In this document: piece by piece, positions 35,195-48,140 of the stretch
Layout: every line of letters begins with the position of its first letter
Numbering within the stretch: the stretch's first letter is position 1
Assembly: GCF_003945595.2 (NCBI RefSeq)
Contig: NW_024104344.1
Span: 1,438,715-1,502,714, forward strand
DNA length: 64,000 nucleotides
Source of the DNA: Pipra filicauda
Taxonomy: Eukaryota; Chordata; Aves; Passeriformes; Pipridae
Direction: 5' to 3'
Made by a program: the position numbers and the translations under genes
The notes under the pieces: model-generated
The model's database searches: none
What the model saw: only the letters and a program-made list of their open reading frames with translations
What the model was told of the DNA's origin: nothing

Positions 35195-35406
35195 CTTCAC
35201 TGCCCTCCTTCTTCCTCTCTCCTTTCCTATTTTATGTCCCATTTTATTTATTTTATTTTAAGTTTTTATAGTTCAATTATTAAACTGTTTTTAACCCCCA
35301 AATTTTCTTACTTTTACCCTTCTGATTCCCTGCCTCATCCCACTGTGGGGGAAGTGAATGAAAGGCTGTGTGTTGCTTAGTTGCTGGCTGGGGTTACAGA
35401 ATAACA
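35195..35406 (+). mobile_element. LTR 3' part (R-U5), ERVK-like
   Basis: The plus strand shows an ATTAAA signal (35278-35283), then 'aaattttcttacttttaccc', 'cccactgtgggggaagtg', and finally 'ggctgtgtgttgcttagttg' and 'ctggctggggtt'. This order matches the U5 of a common avian LTR, which ends just before a tRNA-Lys type primer site in full elements. The end at 35406 (..ATAACA) is approximate. No primer-binding site or viral gene follows, so it is a solo LTR or a fragment. The 76-codon frame starting at 35358 is a by-product. Confidence 0.5.
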
Positions 35407-36868
35407 CATGTAGAAGTTGCCCTCCCTTTTCAGATATTCAGGTGAACTGTGCTATCTGCCATGTTTCCAACCCTCCTGACAACCTGGAATCTAAATCAGA
35501 ACAAGGCTGGTGGGCAAAATTTTTAAATTCTTATAGTCCATCCAGTATTTCTCATGCTTCGACAAGATTAGAAGCTGACTTGCAGTGATTTTTATTAAGA
35601 AAAAGACAAAACAAAAACCCAAGCCCAAAACATTTCCGTGACAAAAACCGTGAGTGGCAGATAGTTTTTCACTTACTGCAGCTCTTTTTACAGGGTCTCC
35701 ACTCCCACTATGAAAAAGATATTGTCCAGAAACTCATGAGATTTCATTCTGTATTTTTTTAATGAAAAAAATCAGTTATTCTGATTTGTTAAGGTAAAAA
35801 CTGATTCTTTTGTTAGAAATCATGGAAAAAGCTTTTACAACTGATCATGCATCTGATAATCCTTAAAGCGTAATTCTTATAAAATAATTCATGTTCTCCA
35901 AGGAAAGACTTGAAATGTCACATCTATTTGTCCATTTTTCATTATAATATTAAACATATATGCTTTTGTACACTGTTAATCTAAAATCTGTCACCAAAGA
36001 ATACAGGACTGAACTCTGTATGTAAAAATGCTGAAGCCTGACTGAAAACCAGTGGTCAGTGCCTCTAATGCTACTCTTAAGGCAGCCTGTAATGTCTCTT
36101 CTGTTGCAAATTAGGGGGTCACAAGACCCAGCAAATATGAATCTTAGTGGTCTCTACAGTGAGAAAACATCGCATTGCCTTCATTCAGGACAGTTCTCTT
36201 TCTAAGTAACATAGCAGCTGTAACCAACAGACTTGCATAAGACACAACCATGAAAAGCAGGATGGATGGATTGCAGGATGGATTTGGAGCTATTCTTAGC
36301 CTACCAGAAGGTTTTAAGTAATAGAGAATGAGGAAATTGGTCATTTTTGCTGTTGATAATCTAACTGCTACTGACAACTAATACTAATTTTTGCTAGTTT
36401 TTACTGGATATTCCAGCAGACCATGATATGCACAAAGGTGCTTGTGAACTATGTACTACGTACCATGGCTATTGTTTCAAAGTATAATTTGTTATCTCTA
36501 TTTTAAAGATGGAAAGACTGAAGTGTGGAGTGCTGACAGCAAATGAGTCCTTCAGTGTTGTGGCCAAGAAAAGAAACCAGACCTCCCTAGTCACGTCTGT
36601 GCTTTCATCCGGACGCAGAGTGATGGGTTCGTCATGTTCTTGTCACTGATTTAAGTGACAGTGTGTTTCTGGATATTTGTCACAGTGGACCTCAGCCTCT
36701 CTGCAGTTACTAAATATCTGCTTCTTCAAAATAGAATCCAGAGGCATCAGAGGTGTTCATAGTTGTTGCTGAGAAACTTAACAAAAGGCACAGAAATTTT
36801 AAGTCTTGTGAGAATGTTCACAGCTGTCAAAATTTTTTGAGCCTTTCTGAGAAACATTTAAATTCGAT
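35407..36868. other. Unique AT-rich DNA, no gene seen
   Basis: Only short open frames. One at 36144-36377 (minus) has a hydrophobic stretch but no supportable family assignment. Confidence 0.4.
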
Positions 36869-37423
36869 TTGCTTCTGAGCGCTTGGCATTATGATTATCA
36901 AACACTTTGTCATTTAAAGTTGATCAATGAAGCAGTTGCTTCTTTCTGCATTGCTCTTAATAGAGACCAAGGCTATAAAACTTTACTACCTTTGCCTCTC
37001 TCCTCTGCTCATGAGGGGCATTCTCCACCAAGATTATATTCCAGTGTGCAAGCACAAGGTGGCATGAATCATTTTATGGGCGCTTCAGTGTTTCAACTTA
37101 TGCCATCTGTTCAGTACACTAATTACAAATTCAGATACAAACACTGTTTAGAGGAACATCGTAAAAAGTTAGCTGGAAGTGATTTGTATCCATGTATACT
37201 ATATGTGCTTTATTCTGCACACCATGCAGCTGTTACATTTGATGATTGTTCCAGAGTCAAACTGGGGCCAAATAGTGATTTTTCTGAATCTGTTTATTGC
37301 AATCAGTGCTGTTTTGTGTGGTTATACAAAAACATGGGGTATCCACATTTAGGGTACTGTTTGAAGGACAGAACTGTAAAGGGAAACTGCATTGATACTA
37401 GCTCAAAAATATCCAGGGCCTAG
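36869..37423 (+). other. Unexplained 184-codon open frame
   Basis: This is the longest open frame in the window, and it lies outside every recognised repeat. It starts without an ATG (first codon TTG); the first internal ATG is well inside, at GGMNHFMG. The protein is rich in Cys, His and Tyr (CNQCCFVWLYKNMGYPHLGY near the end). It has no signal peptide, clear membrane helix or repeat. I recognise no family. No convincing splice acceptor or donor frames it. In DNA of this AT content such a length is unusual but can happen by chance, so I leave it as an open frame and not as a gene. Confidence 0.2.
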
Positions 37424-40400
37424 ATAATTCTATATAAATATATCTAAAAACCTTTTAACTATTACTCCCAATATTTTCAGGAATAATTTGTTTAATAATC
37501 CTTGAATTACTAAATTAACTAGAGTGCAGAGATTTCTTTTTCCATTTTAAGGATTACAGTGTTTGATGAAGACAGAGGCAAATGTGTAATTTGTACATTG
37601 ATACATGGGTACAAAGGTCTGCCCACAGTGGACAATATTTTTTCCTTCCTTGAGAACTGTTTATTTTTTTTCTCCATCAACTGCTTTCTGGAAAATACAG
37701 AAACAATTCTTTGAATAAGGCTTTTAATTCACATCTTTAGCTTTCACTACTAGATAATTTCTTTTAATGGTATATAGGAAAATTTTGTGCCTTCCTTCTA
37801 TCTATCCCACTCAGCCAGACACAACAGAAAGTTTTTGATAATACCCATATCTTTGTCTCTGCTCCTCCCATACACGCTTATAACTGTGCCCCTTAGCAGA
37901 AGAAAGGTGTGGGCTGGACACATTTGCTAAGGAAAGGACCTGAAGACTGAATCCCATAGGGAGGGTTGCACCTTTCCGTAACCTGCATAAAGTACCTGAA
38001 CTCTGTAGAGTAGTTGGTCTGTAAGGCGTGTCTTGCTTCTCAGTAGGTGTCCTCTATCACATTCAGATGTAGCCTATAGCCATGGCAGGGGCTCCAAGCA
38101 CCCCATGCAAGACTGTGCTGTAGGGCACAAGTACTGAAGAGCCCAGACACAAATAATATTTTTTATTCACTACTAGATGTCTATGTCAGCTCACTTTTAC
38201 ATTTGAAAGTCCGTGAGGGTGGCAATATTTCCTTTCTCATGCACAAGTGATGTGGTATGCCCATTTTTCTTCTGCCTAACCCTTCACCAGGCTTTCAAAC
38301 ATATGACTTTCATCTCTTGAGTGAATGTCTCTAATTCTAACCTATGAGGTATTCCAGAATAGAGCTCATTAGATGTTTCTTAGGTTTCTCAGCCGGAAGA
38401 CATTCCCAAGCCCAATAAATAGCGAAATGTTTCAAACCTAAGTTGTAAACATTAACTCCAGAAAACGATGGTGGTACAGACACTTCAACATGCACTTTTC
38501 AAAGTTGCCAAGTGAGTCAAATGTTGAACCTGTCGTTTCCCATCCTCTGTCTCACAAATATTCTGTCAGTGATGAGTACCTTCAAAAAACTGGAGGATTT
38601 GTTTTTTAAGAACACTAGACTCCAACTCGTGTTGCATCCCTGACTTTTTTACTAACACTTGTGAGGATGTAGCATTTTGTGACTCATTATTTACTCTGTT
38701 GCAAAACACATCATGAATATAAGTTCACAGTATCACTGCAAAGAATTTCTATTATCAATTTAAACATATGCTTGTCATATTATGTGAACATATTTTTGCA
38801 AGTCTACAGGTTGGTCCATTATATTGTCATCCAAGTGTGCAATAAACACATCACATTGTAAGAAATTAGGCTTTATCTTGGAAAGAAAAAAAGAAGTTAC
38901 TTTACTCATTGTATTTGGATGAACTAAATTACCTGGTAGAAGAGACCCAAATGTTAAAACAGATTTTCATATGAAATTGGAAGTTTTCTGTTGGAAACCT
39001 TCAAAATTCTATCTCCTATTTGATATTATTTATCATTAATTGAAATCATCTCTGTATCATATACCAGTAGTTATTACACAGGATAATCTGACTTTAATTA
39101 TGAGTACTTATCTGAAATTATGTGACAAAATATGAAACAGTAAAAAAAAAATTCTTGATGTAGATAGAAATAAGCTGAGAAATGCCTTCTTATGTCAGAA
39201 AGGTTTTATAACATTTAAGTAAAAGAGAAATCATCTAAATGAGGCCACACTGAAATAGAGATGGCAAACAAAAAGTTACTGTGTAAGAACTTCAGAGAAG
39301 TACCTAATGACTTCTTTTAATTTGCATTTTCTGCACTGGCACCTTTATAAGTAACCTGAGTTTCCAAGGAACCTGAGCACTTCAGCAGGATCTACTCAGC
39401 ATTAGAGCTTTTCAAAGTCAATCTAATAATGATACATCTTGAATTATTCACTTTCTTCACTCCTTTGTAAATTGTAGCCACCAGTTGCCTTCACACTTGA
39501 GGTTTATACAGAATTCTTCTACCCTCACACTCTCAAAAACAGCAAATGAGGAAATGTTGAAAGGTAAAGGAAAAGGACAGAACAATTCCTGGAAACTTTC
39601 AGGAAAAAAAAATTGCTTAATTTTTAGTATTCTCCAACTAATTCACTGAGTCAGTTTACTTCCAAGGAACTGACCTCATTTTGCTCCTTTAACTTCTAAA
39701 CCTTGAATCTTCTATTCATAAGTCAAAGATGCCAAATCAAAGGTCCCATAGAAAATAGTTCATCCCATCTAAGTGTAGACACTTGGTGGACTAAAATTTC
39801 TAAATAAATAAAAACAGTCATTTAGGGAATGAAAGTGAACCTAAGCCCCATCAGGACTGTGCTCATGTGCATATGCAGTGTGCATTCTCATCACTTCCTT
39901 GGGTGGTCTAGGTGTTTTCCAGCTGTTCTCCACATCAATGAAACAATGCCTGCCTTAAGACAGGGTGACTGATTAAGCTCCTGGTTGGCTTCTTGAGGAA
40001 CTGTGGCTGATCACTACAGGAGCACTTGAGGTGGGAATTTCAGACAGTCCTGTAGATTCCTTCAGGCATCTCCTGCTGTCCATAGGCCAAATGAGAGGCA
40101 TGATTTATATGCTTAAATGTGCTGATTAACATCCTGGGTAGGGGACCTAGCTATTGCAGAGGCTTCCTCAGGCAGTTCCTGCTGTGGAATTAACCAGATA
40201 ATACACAGGAAAGTTGCTTGTCAATACTCTGCAGAAACTTTCTGAAGATGCAGACATGCTCACATGGAACAGTCTTTTGCACACAGAAAATTTAAATATT
40301 TTGGTTATAGGTAATCAGTAGAAATGGATTGTGCATTCATTGAAGGAGTTACACAGGATTACAGCTCAGCTTGCTTATGAAAACTTAGTAGTTTGGGAAT

Positions 40401-43400
40401 TCTCTTCCTGTATGGCTAAGGACCCTTAAAATGGAATCCCATCACCAACTGGCTGGAGATGAGATTCCCCACCTGAGTATCATTCTATGCAAAATATCCC
40501 AGGAAAATAGTGGGTTTGTTTTTTTGTTTTGGTTTGGGTTTGGTTAGTTGGTTTGTGGTTTTGTGGGTGTTTTTTTGGAGGGTGGTGTGGATTTTATTTA
40601 AACAATCTGTCTTTAATTGCCTGTGCAATAGTGTAATCTTTTGATCTCCTCCCAGATTCTGATTGGCATAAATCACAGTTACGTGCCTTCTTTTTTTTGC
40701 CTCTGCTTTGATTTCTACAGGGAAGAAATCTAACCTTGAAGCTAGAAGAAATCATGATGGTCTTCAATGAGTATTGGCATAGAGATAACCAAGAAAACAG
40801 AATGCTGAGGTGTGCTTCAGAGTATAATTGCCTCCACAGCATCTCTAAACATAGATGTAATGTGCATGAAGATAGGAAGACAAGACACCTGCACAGGCTG
40901 GGTCAGATAGACACACAGCTCTCTTAGTAAGACTATGGCAAAAGGGCTCCTACTGTTAAGGGAGAAGCTAACATGTTTAGGATGGGATGGGAATGGACTG
41001 GGGAGAGAAATAGCAACTCTTGCTGACAGTGAGTGGAAAATTCAATGGAAAATTGTCCATCTCCTTGAGTCAGCAAAGTTTGGTTTTGCCTTTGCCATCA
41101 GAGCATGGAGCATGCGCTAGCAGTGTCTGAATCAGATTTCTTCATCAAAGTGGCTGAAATTATGTGAGTTGAACCAATGACTTATTTAACCTAAGATCAT
41201 ATCCCACCCTAAGTCAAATGACACTATCTTTCTTCCCTTACAACCTAGAAGTTTGTGGCAGGGAAACCTAAAGATCCTCTGTCTGCATGAGGCAGAGGAT
41301 GTTGGGAGAAATATTCAAACATGAAAAGAGGACATTTTTTTTTTTTAGGAAAGGACTAATCAAATCAAGAAAAAAGCTTATCATATATTTTCTCAATGAA
41401 TAATGGAAACATCTTGTGTATTTTTTACAAGTTGTTTTAGAATGATTAAAATTTTGAGGATTTAAAAATGTAAAGAAATCTGGAACAAAAATGAATAAGA
41501 AACTTATTTGGAGATGTGCTTGAATAGTTGTGGTTGAATTTGTCAGTCCACATCCTTCTACTTTCAAATATTTCAGAATTCCAAGATAGGAGAAAAATAA
41601 TGTCATATGACCAAAAGCAGTCAATAATGAACTCTCAAAGTTGATATTTCATGGGCAATCATAAGATGGTATTTATATTATTAAACTACTTGGAAGATGT
41701 TTACTTGTCATATGTATTCACAGAAATCAGAACTTATTAATTAATTATATGCAAACAGAAGAGTTACATTTACACTATAGTATAGTTTGAGTAGCTCTAA
41801 ACTAAAACTGATATCTAGGAGGTTTTGAACGAGATTAATTAAAAAAAATGGCAAAGAAAAATCTCTTAGAGCAACCGAATTTATGGTAGGCAAAAGAAAC
41901 ATAGAGCTTCAGGTTAAATGTTGTAGTAATGCCCAGTCTGGCCCAGTCTCATAATTTCGGTATTCAGATACTATTTATTTATACCATGTTTCTTTTACAC
42001 TAGTGTCATGTATACTAAATATTTACAGTTTAATTTGCAGTTTATAGTTTCACATTGGTAGCAGCTTTTTAAAATATTTAATAAACTACTCCACTTAGCA
42101 TCTTATATATCATTTGGGAATAATGCAACAGAATAGCTGGCAAGTTATACTACTTCCTATATTCTTCATTGAAGAATAAACCTGACTGCTATTACTCTAA
42201 TCAGTATTATAATTTTATATGATATTTGAGAGCACATTGAACCAGATTACTCATAGCAATGGATTCTCTATTCTGATGTAGTTGTTCATGGTATGGAAAA
42301 TTACTATTTGGTTTGATTCATGATTACTGTTCTTTTTCTTAGGCAAATATGGACCCTGTTTTTATTAGAAGAGATAAGACTCAGACTTACACCTGAGCTG
42401 TATCTTTAAAACAAGATTCAACAATATTTCAGAGTGTAAATTCTCTTGAACCTTTGCTTTGCATGAAGAACCTTGAGTTTTGCAAAATTAAGAGACATTA
42501 TTAATTGAGCAATTACAATAATAAATTTTAACTAGAAGGAAGCACTTGCTAAACTCTTGAATCCAGTTAGATTGCTTGCTTTTAATAATTTCTTTGCCAG
42601 GGCTGCAGCATGGATTGAAACATGCAAAGTGACAGAGCACCATATGCAGTAATCTAACAGCATAAAGGCACCTGTCCTTTTCCTTGCTGTGGGGAATAGC
42701 TGAGTTTTAAGACCAGAAAATCATCCAATTCTCAGTACTTGCTAACTGACTGAGCATTTGACTGCTGGCCCATAGTAAGAAAGAAAAAAAAAAAAAAGGC
42801 AGTGGGGGGCAGGAAGGGAACACTATACAGAAAAGGCATGTGCAAAACAACTACAGCCTTTAATTTGTTGGAAGTAGAAATGTTAATACTCTTGCAGTAT
42901 CAGCTCTACAGTATTCTGAGATTTTGCAACTGTGAATTGCTTTTGCCATGAAACCAATTCAAAATTCAATATTTGTTTTGGAAAAGGCCAAATCAGTAAT
43001 CGCTGCAGAAATCTGTTCTCCTCTGCTTACTTGGGAAGGGAGGGTCTGAGACTGCAGATAATTTATGTTTACCAGGCTGTGCAGAAAGGGGTCTTGAAAT
43101 GTAGAATAGTAATGAAAATCAGAATTGTAGATTTTTAAAAATAATCAGGCTTAATTTAGCCATACTTGCACATGTTGAAAGTTGGCCTTTTTTTGCATCT
43201 GAAACATTATTTTGCTTCTGGTTCTTTTTAATAAGTCATGTTGAATGTTTAATGATTTTTCTTAAAAATGTCCACGTTAACTAACCATGACCCCTTATCT
43301 AGGGCAAGAAAAGAGAACACTTAAGCTAATGACCCAATGCCTGGGGAACCTTATTTTCTTTAAAGTACAGAACAAGTAAGGACATTTATGGATCTGGTGG

Positions 43401-45177
43401 GAGATAATAAAAAGTGCCCGATTTACATTGAAAGTCAACAGGAGTCCTCTTTGGACCTCTAAAAAACTCCCCTTTCATCAAATAATGGGAATGCAGACAG
43501 ATTATATCATAAAGTTAAGTGCAGAGATAAAGGCACTGGGGAGGGAAAAAAAAGTATCTTAGACTCTTCATGGGCAAATTTTGACTTAGATGAATAACTT
43601 TCTGCTTCTATAAAATGCCTCATCAATTGTCAACAGACTAATTTAAAATTACTCCATTTACGTCTTTAGAGAATATGTGGCATGGCTAATTGCTCCTGCC
43701 TTTCTCACCAGTTTTAGCTTCTCAGTCTGGTCTTAGTGCAAAACAAAAGCTGGTACTTTTGTGAGGAGAGATAAAAACCTGGTTCTTTTGGGCTACTAGC
43801 AGCCTTTCCTATCCTGAGGAACTCTTCTCCTCACCCTGTATTCTTCCCACTTCTCTTCTGGTCCTTCATGAAGAGGTCCAAGCTAGAAACCTAGTTGTCC
43901 TATTGCTACTGTCTGTAGGCACTGGAAAGAGAGAGGTTCCTCAAGGGACAGTAGAGCCCATTAGTGACTGATACCATCTTTTGTGAATGTCTATCACTCT
44001 GGTTTGCTGATGGAGGATGCTATTGTTTCAATGGCCATGGGGATAACTGAGTTCAGTGTATGATGTGGTATGACTGGGCCTCCAATTTCTTTCCTGGTTG
44101 ACTGCAGAGAAAGATAGGAGGTAGTGACTGATTCATCTTCCTGCTGAACTTTCGTCTTTTAAATGTTTAAATCGAGAGTTTAATGTAAATTAAGTTCAAG
44201 AAATAATACCATAACTCTGCTTCTTGTTATAAAGTATTGAATAAAACTAATGTTTTATTCAGCAGAATAATAGCAACGTTTCCCATATTTTTTGTCACAG
44301 CAAACATGTTTCTTTTTCTGTTTATCCCTTATGAAACATCCTGTGATTCTGTGATTTTAAAGTCATTGCATTATTTATTTTGAAGACATTTAGATGCAAA
44401 TTATTGCTAATTCCCTTTCCAATAACAACTTCTTTTTAAATCTCATTCTTCATTACTGATAAATTTTAAGATTGAAGGTAACTTATTTAGGAATTTCAAT
44501 GTGGTTTCTAAACACTCGTGAAACTGTTGGAAGCTATCAATGCCCTACAAAAAGAGAACAAATATGGTCAAGTGTATTTGATCTATTTCACAATAATTTT
44601 GTTGGTGAAACACAGATAATATAATTGAGGGATTTATCTTCATCTTTATGATCCTAGAAAGGTCTGTAAATCCATTAATGCACAAGTTCAACAGCCTCTT
44701 TTGATTATAATGCATTGAATGGCGGTTTAGCAGGACAAAATCCTTTCTTTAGGAGCTATATGAAAGGTTTTTCTCATCCAGAGAACAGATGTTTCCAGAC
44801 AGGAAGAGAATGTTAAGTTTCATTAGAGACCCATACAATAACTAAGCTGCTTCAAAGAAGTAATTCATAGTGTGTCTCTTGTCTTGGAATGAGATATTTG
44901 GGGGTATAATTTCGAAAGCATTTTTAAAGAAAGGAAAAAAAGTCAGAACTTTCTGTTTTGTCAGGACAATTACTCCCTTTATAATAGTTCATTTGAAGTC
45001 AATTATGGGACCACCATTCTGACCAAATGGGATTTGTTGAAAACTTTGTCAAAGCAATTTCTTCTAAATGAGAAGAGACTTTGCAGTTAATTTTTCCTGA
45101 AAGTGAAATTTCAAAGCCAAATCTCAAAATTCTTTTTTGTCTGTATTCTAGCAACTGACCTCAACACGTGCACACAT
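37424..45177. other. Unique AT-rich DNA; GT-rich and poly-A simple repeats
   Basis: No gene or repeat family is recognised. A strand-biased G/T-rich tract lies at 40508-40590 ('ggtttgggtttggttagttg' and similar). A 15-base A run is at about 42784-42798. Short imperfect duplicates ('ttccttcaggcatctcctgc' at about 40060 and 'cttcctcaggcagttcctgc' at about 40163) occur. The open frame at 41268-41624 (minus) looks like chance. Confidence 0.5.
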
Positions 45178-45312
45178 GCTAGTATATTGGTTAGACTATG
45201 GTGCTAACAATGCCAAGGTTGTAGATTCAATTTGTATGTGGGCCATTCACCTAAGAGTTGGACTTGATGATCCTTGTTGGTCCCTTCCAATTCCGAATAT
45301 GCATGTGATGTA
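45178..45312 (+). mobile_element. TguSINE1-like SINE (tRNA-Ile head, CR1 tail)
   Basis: The first about 72 bases follow a tRNA-Ile(AAT) gene: 'ttggttaga', then 'atggtgctaacaatgccaag', then 'gggcca' closing the acceptor stem at about 45244. The A box ('tagtatattgg', 45180-45190) and the B box ('agattcaattt', 45223-45233) are decayed, and the anticodon position now reads AAC. Straight after comes 'ttcacctaagagttggactt' and 'gatgatccttgttgg', a CR1-type 3' end. This head-tail fusion is the structure of the passerine SINE TguSINE1, which borrows CR1 machinery. With both promoter boxes damaged it is unlikely to be transcribed by Pol III. Confidence 0.85.
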
Positions 45313-45435
45313 TCTCTTGTCCAAATATGTTATATGTACCACATGTGGACTCTCGAGGGTTTAGAGCTAGAGTTATACTTAGTACTTTAATGTTCTGATT
45401 TTGAATGAGTTAAAAAAATATAATGTAGTACTTAG
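45313..45435. other. Short spacer between SINE and CR1
   Basis: About 120 bp of AT-rich DNA separating two retroposons of the same orientation. Nothing else is recognised. Confidence 0.6.
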
Positions 45436-45959
45436 TTTTCCACTTGGAGTACTGTGTACAACTTTGGATTCCCCAGCACAGGAAGGATATCAACCTGTTG
45501 GAGCAAGTTGGCCCAGAGGAGGGCCACAAAGATCATCAGAGGGATGGAGCATCTCCCCTACGAGGAAAGGCTGAGAGAAGCAGGATTGCTCAGCCAGGGG
45601 AAGAGAACGTTCTGCAGAGGACTTAGAAAAACCTTCCAGGACCTAAAGGAACCTGGAGAGGGACATTTTGCAAGGTCACATAGTGATAGGGCAAGGGGGG
45701 ATGACTTTAAACTGAAAGAGAGTGGGTTTAGGCTGGATATTAGGAAGTAATTCTTTACTGTGAGGGTGGTGAGGAACTGTAACAGGCTGCCCAGAGAAAC
45801 TGAGGATGCGCCATGCCTGGAAGAGTTCAAGGCCAGGCAGGATGGGGCTTTGAGCAACCTGCTCTAGTGGAAAATGTCCTTGCCTCTAGCAGGGGAGTTG
45901 GAAGTAGACAATCTTAAAGGTCGCTTCAAACCCAAACCATCTTATGATTCTATGATTCT
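45436..45959 (+). mobile_element. CR1 LINE, 5'-truncated copy
   Basis: A 524-bp CR1 3' part. It starts at the ORF2 C-terminal region ('ttggagtactgtgtacaact', encoding LEYCVQLW) and passes through 'cctacgaggaaaggctgaga' and the LDIRK segment (a TAA here replaces the usual AAA/GAA context at about 45749). It ends with 'cttatgattctatgattctc'. Stops and frame changes make it inactive. It is similar in layout to the copy at 1-387, so both may belong to the same CR1 subfamily. Confidence 0.93.
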
Positions 45960-47600
45960 CACTGATTTTCACTTTCATTTCATAGAGAAGCTCACACTTA
46001 AATGGTCCATAATACTAGCCAGAATCCATGGAATTTAGCATTCCTTTTAATAAGGCCTGTTTGAATTTTTAGGATTTCCTTCTCTATCTATTACCTCCTC
46101 TCCCACCTTTCCTACTCTGTTGAAGAGAACAGGGACATAATGATGTATGCAACTTGAATGATACAAAGCTATAAAACCTGTAAGAGAAGCTCTGGTGAGT
46201 CAGACTAAAACCTCGTTCATTTTCTTTTGTATCTCACCTCTGACAGTGGTCACGCATAGACGACTAAGAAAAAGTAATGAGAAGAGGGCAATGATATAAC
46301 AGAAGTTTTGAAATGCTTTCTCAGCCTCTGTGTACATGTCTCCATGTTGCCATATCTTTAAGGAATCCCAGTAGTTTTTATTTCTTTGAATCTACCTATC
46401 TGCCTGCTACCCATGCACAATTTTAACAACTGTTATATTGGTGTAAAAGACTACAACATTCATTTCACATTAAGTTATAAATGTTTTGCAGATATGTTCA
46501 GCCCTTCCCTGCAGATGGTCTGTAATTTCTTTCTCAAGGACAAGCAGATAATATGTCTTTTTTTTGAAAGTCTAATATTATGTAGATAATCAACATGTCT
46601 TTCAGAAAGCAACCAGAGTTAGAGATTATGTTAAGGTTTTCTGAGGTAATCAATTACAGGGTTATTTTCTGAAATGTAATGGATTTGAATTTTTTTAACA
46701 GTTTTAATGCATTAATACAACTTACAAATTCAGTTGCTAGCTTTTTGTTCATGTAGAGGTCTTTAACATAGTTTCATCCCTTCCATTTACTAATATTTAA
46801 AAGAATACATATGGAAGTTGCCAATACACTTAGAAACTAGTACAAATTCAGCTAGATGACGCATAATGTAATTATATCATTTACCTATTGCTTTTTTGTT
46901 CCTTTGGGTCTTTTTTCCTACTCATCTACTTTTCAGCCTAGAAATTAAACACATTGTTACTCTTTTTCATATTAATACACTGGACAAAGTTAAAGAGTGG
47001 GATGTAACATATTGATAAATTTATGAAGATGAGAGGAAAAAATTATAGGATTGCCTGGGGAAATCTAAAGAGAATATAAAGGGAGTTTAGATTAGTGTAA
47101 TATGCATATTTATGAGTCAGAAAAAGGTATCCATTTATATCATTCCAATGCCTTCAATCCATTTCTGAAGTTGGTCCCTGGTGAGGAGACTTAATTTAAA
47201 ACATAGAAATGCGCTCCAAGTTCCTGAACTCAAAGAGAATGCAATTAACATCACTTGCCAAATGAGTCCATTGCTATTTTTTGAGTCTGTTGGCAGAAAC
47301 ACAGGTGCTTATGCTGAATCTTTGAGATTAGACCACACTGAAAGCTGTCCTGTCCATTGCTCTTTGCCACCACAGTTCTCAGCTATTGAAGATGTAGTAA
47401 GACCCCAGACCTGGAGCTATGAGCTCACCAAGGAGTTCTACTTTTAAAAAATATACAAGGCTCCAAAAATTCACTCACTAAACTTTTCGAGAGCCCTCAG
47501 TTCTTTAATATCTTGAGCTAGCTAAAGAGAGGATGCTGTGTACATTTTCTCAGGATATAATTTTACTGATATTGATGGAGAAAATAAGGGAAGTTGGTGA
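45960..47600. other. Unique AT-rich DNA, no gene seen
   Basis: The plus-strand frame at 47181-47447 (88 codons) has no recognisable motif. No repeat family is recognised. Confidence 0.5.
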
Positions 47601-47619
47601 CATTTCAAAAGGGTAACAT

Positions 47620-48140
47620 ACAACCAACATAGAGCATTCCCCAAAGCACTAACCCAGCACACACCAACCCACACAATCTAGCAGAATCAAACCCACTGGT
47701 TTCAAGTTACCCAAAACATTAGGAGAGGGAAAAGGAGTAAAAAAAGAGACAGAAAAGAGATTAAGAGAAGGTAATAGCTAGCATCGGGGAGTCCTGAGCA
47801 AGTCCAGTTTTCACATGGTGGAGGTAGGTCTCAAGGGAAAGAAGGAGATGTGCATTGCTGTTTTTATGTGCCCCCTGTGGCCACCCCTCCCAGTAGGGAC
47901 TTTCAGCCCACTGACCACTCTGTGGCTCCAGGCTACAGTGAGGGGTGGTGTAGTCAGTCAGAGGCTGGGTCAGGGGCTCCAGGGGGTGTGATGTGGTTGG
48001 GCTGTCAGGCTACCTTTTGACTGACGGCTGCTCCAGGGCTGTCCCATGAGGCTGCAGGGGCTGCCATGTGGGATACAGCCTGACCTCACCCCTGTGAGAT
48101 TTGACCTGACCCTCCCTCTGGACACACACACACATACTTA
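47620..48140 (-). mobile_element. Possible LTR, minus strand
   Basis: A GC-rich block within AT-rich DNA. The minus strand has a TATA-like 'ggcacataaaaacagc' (about 47858-47872) preceded by a GC-rich, U3-like part with repeated 'tgacc/tcaggt' strings, and followed by 'gctcaggactccccgatgc', which resembles an R-U5 segment. A (CA)n run (about 48122-48134) marks its outer edge. No TG...CA ends, polyA signal or duplication could be fixed, so this is only a suggestion. Confidence 0.3.

Noticed and set aside
36144..36377. Minus-strand frame with a hydrophobic stretch loosely like an olfactory receptor TM5 and following loop (SYASLLVT ... EGNAMFSHC)
   Set aside because: The match covers only about 35 residues with a gap. 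Neither upstream nor downstream translation continues the receptor, so it is most likely chance.
40508..40590. Interstitial telomere repeat
   Set aside because: The tract is GT-rich but lacks regular TTAGGG units.
41268..41624. 118-codon minus-strand frame rich in Phe and Leu
   Set aside because: Composition follows the AT-rich, T-run-containing DNA. No family is recognised.
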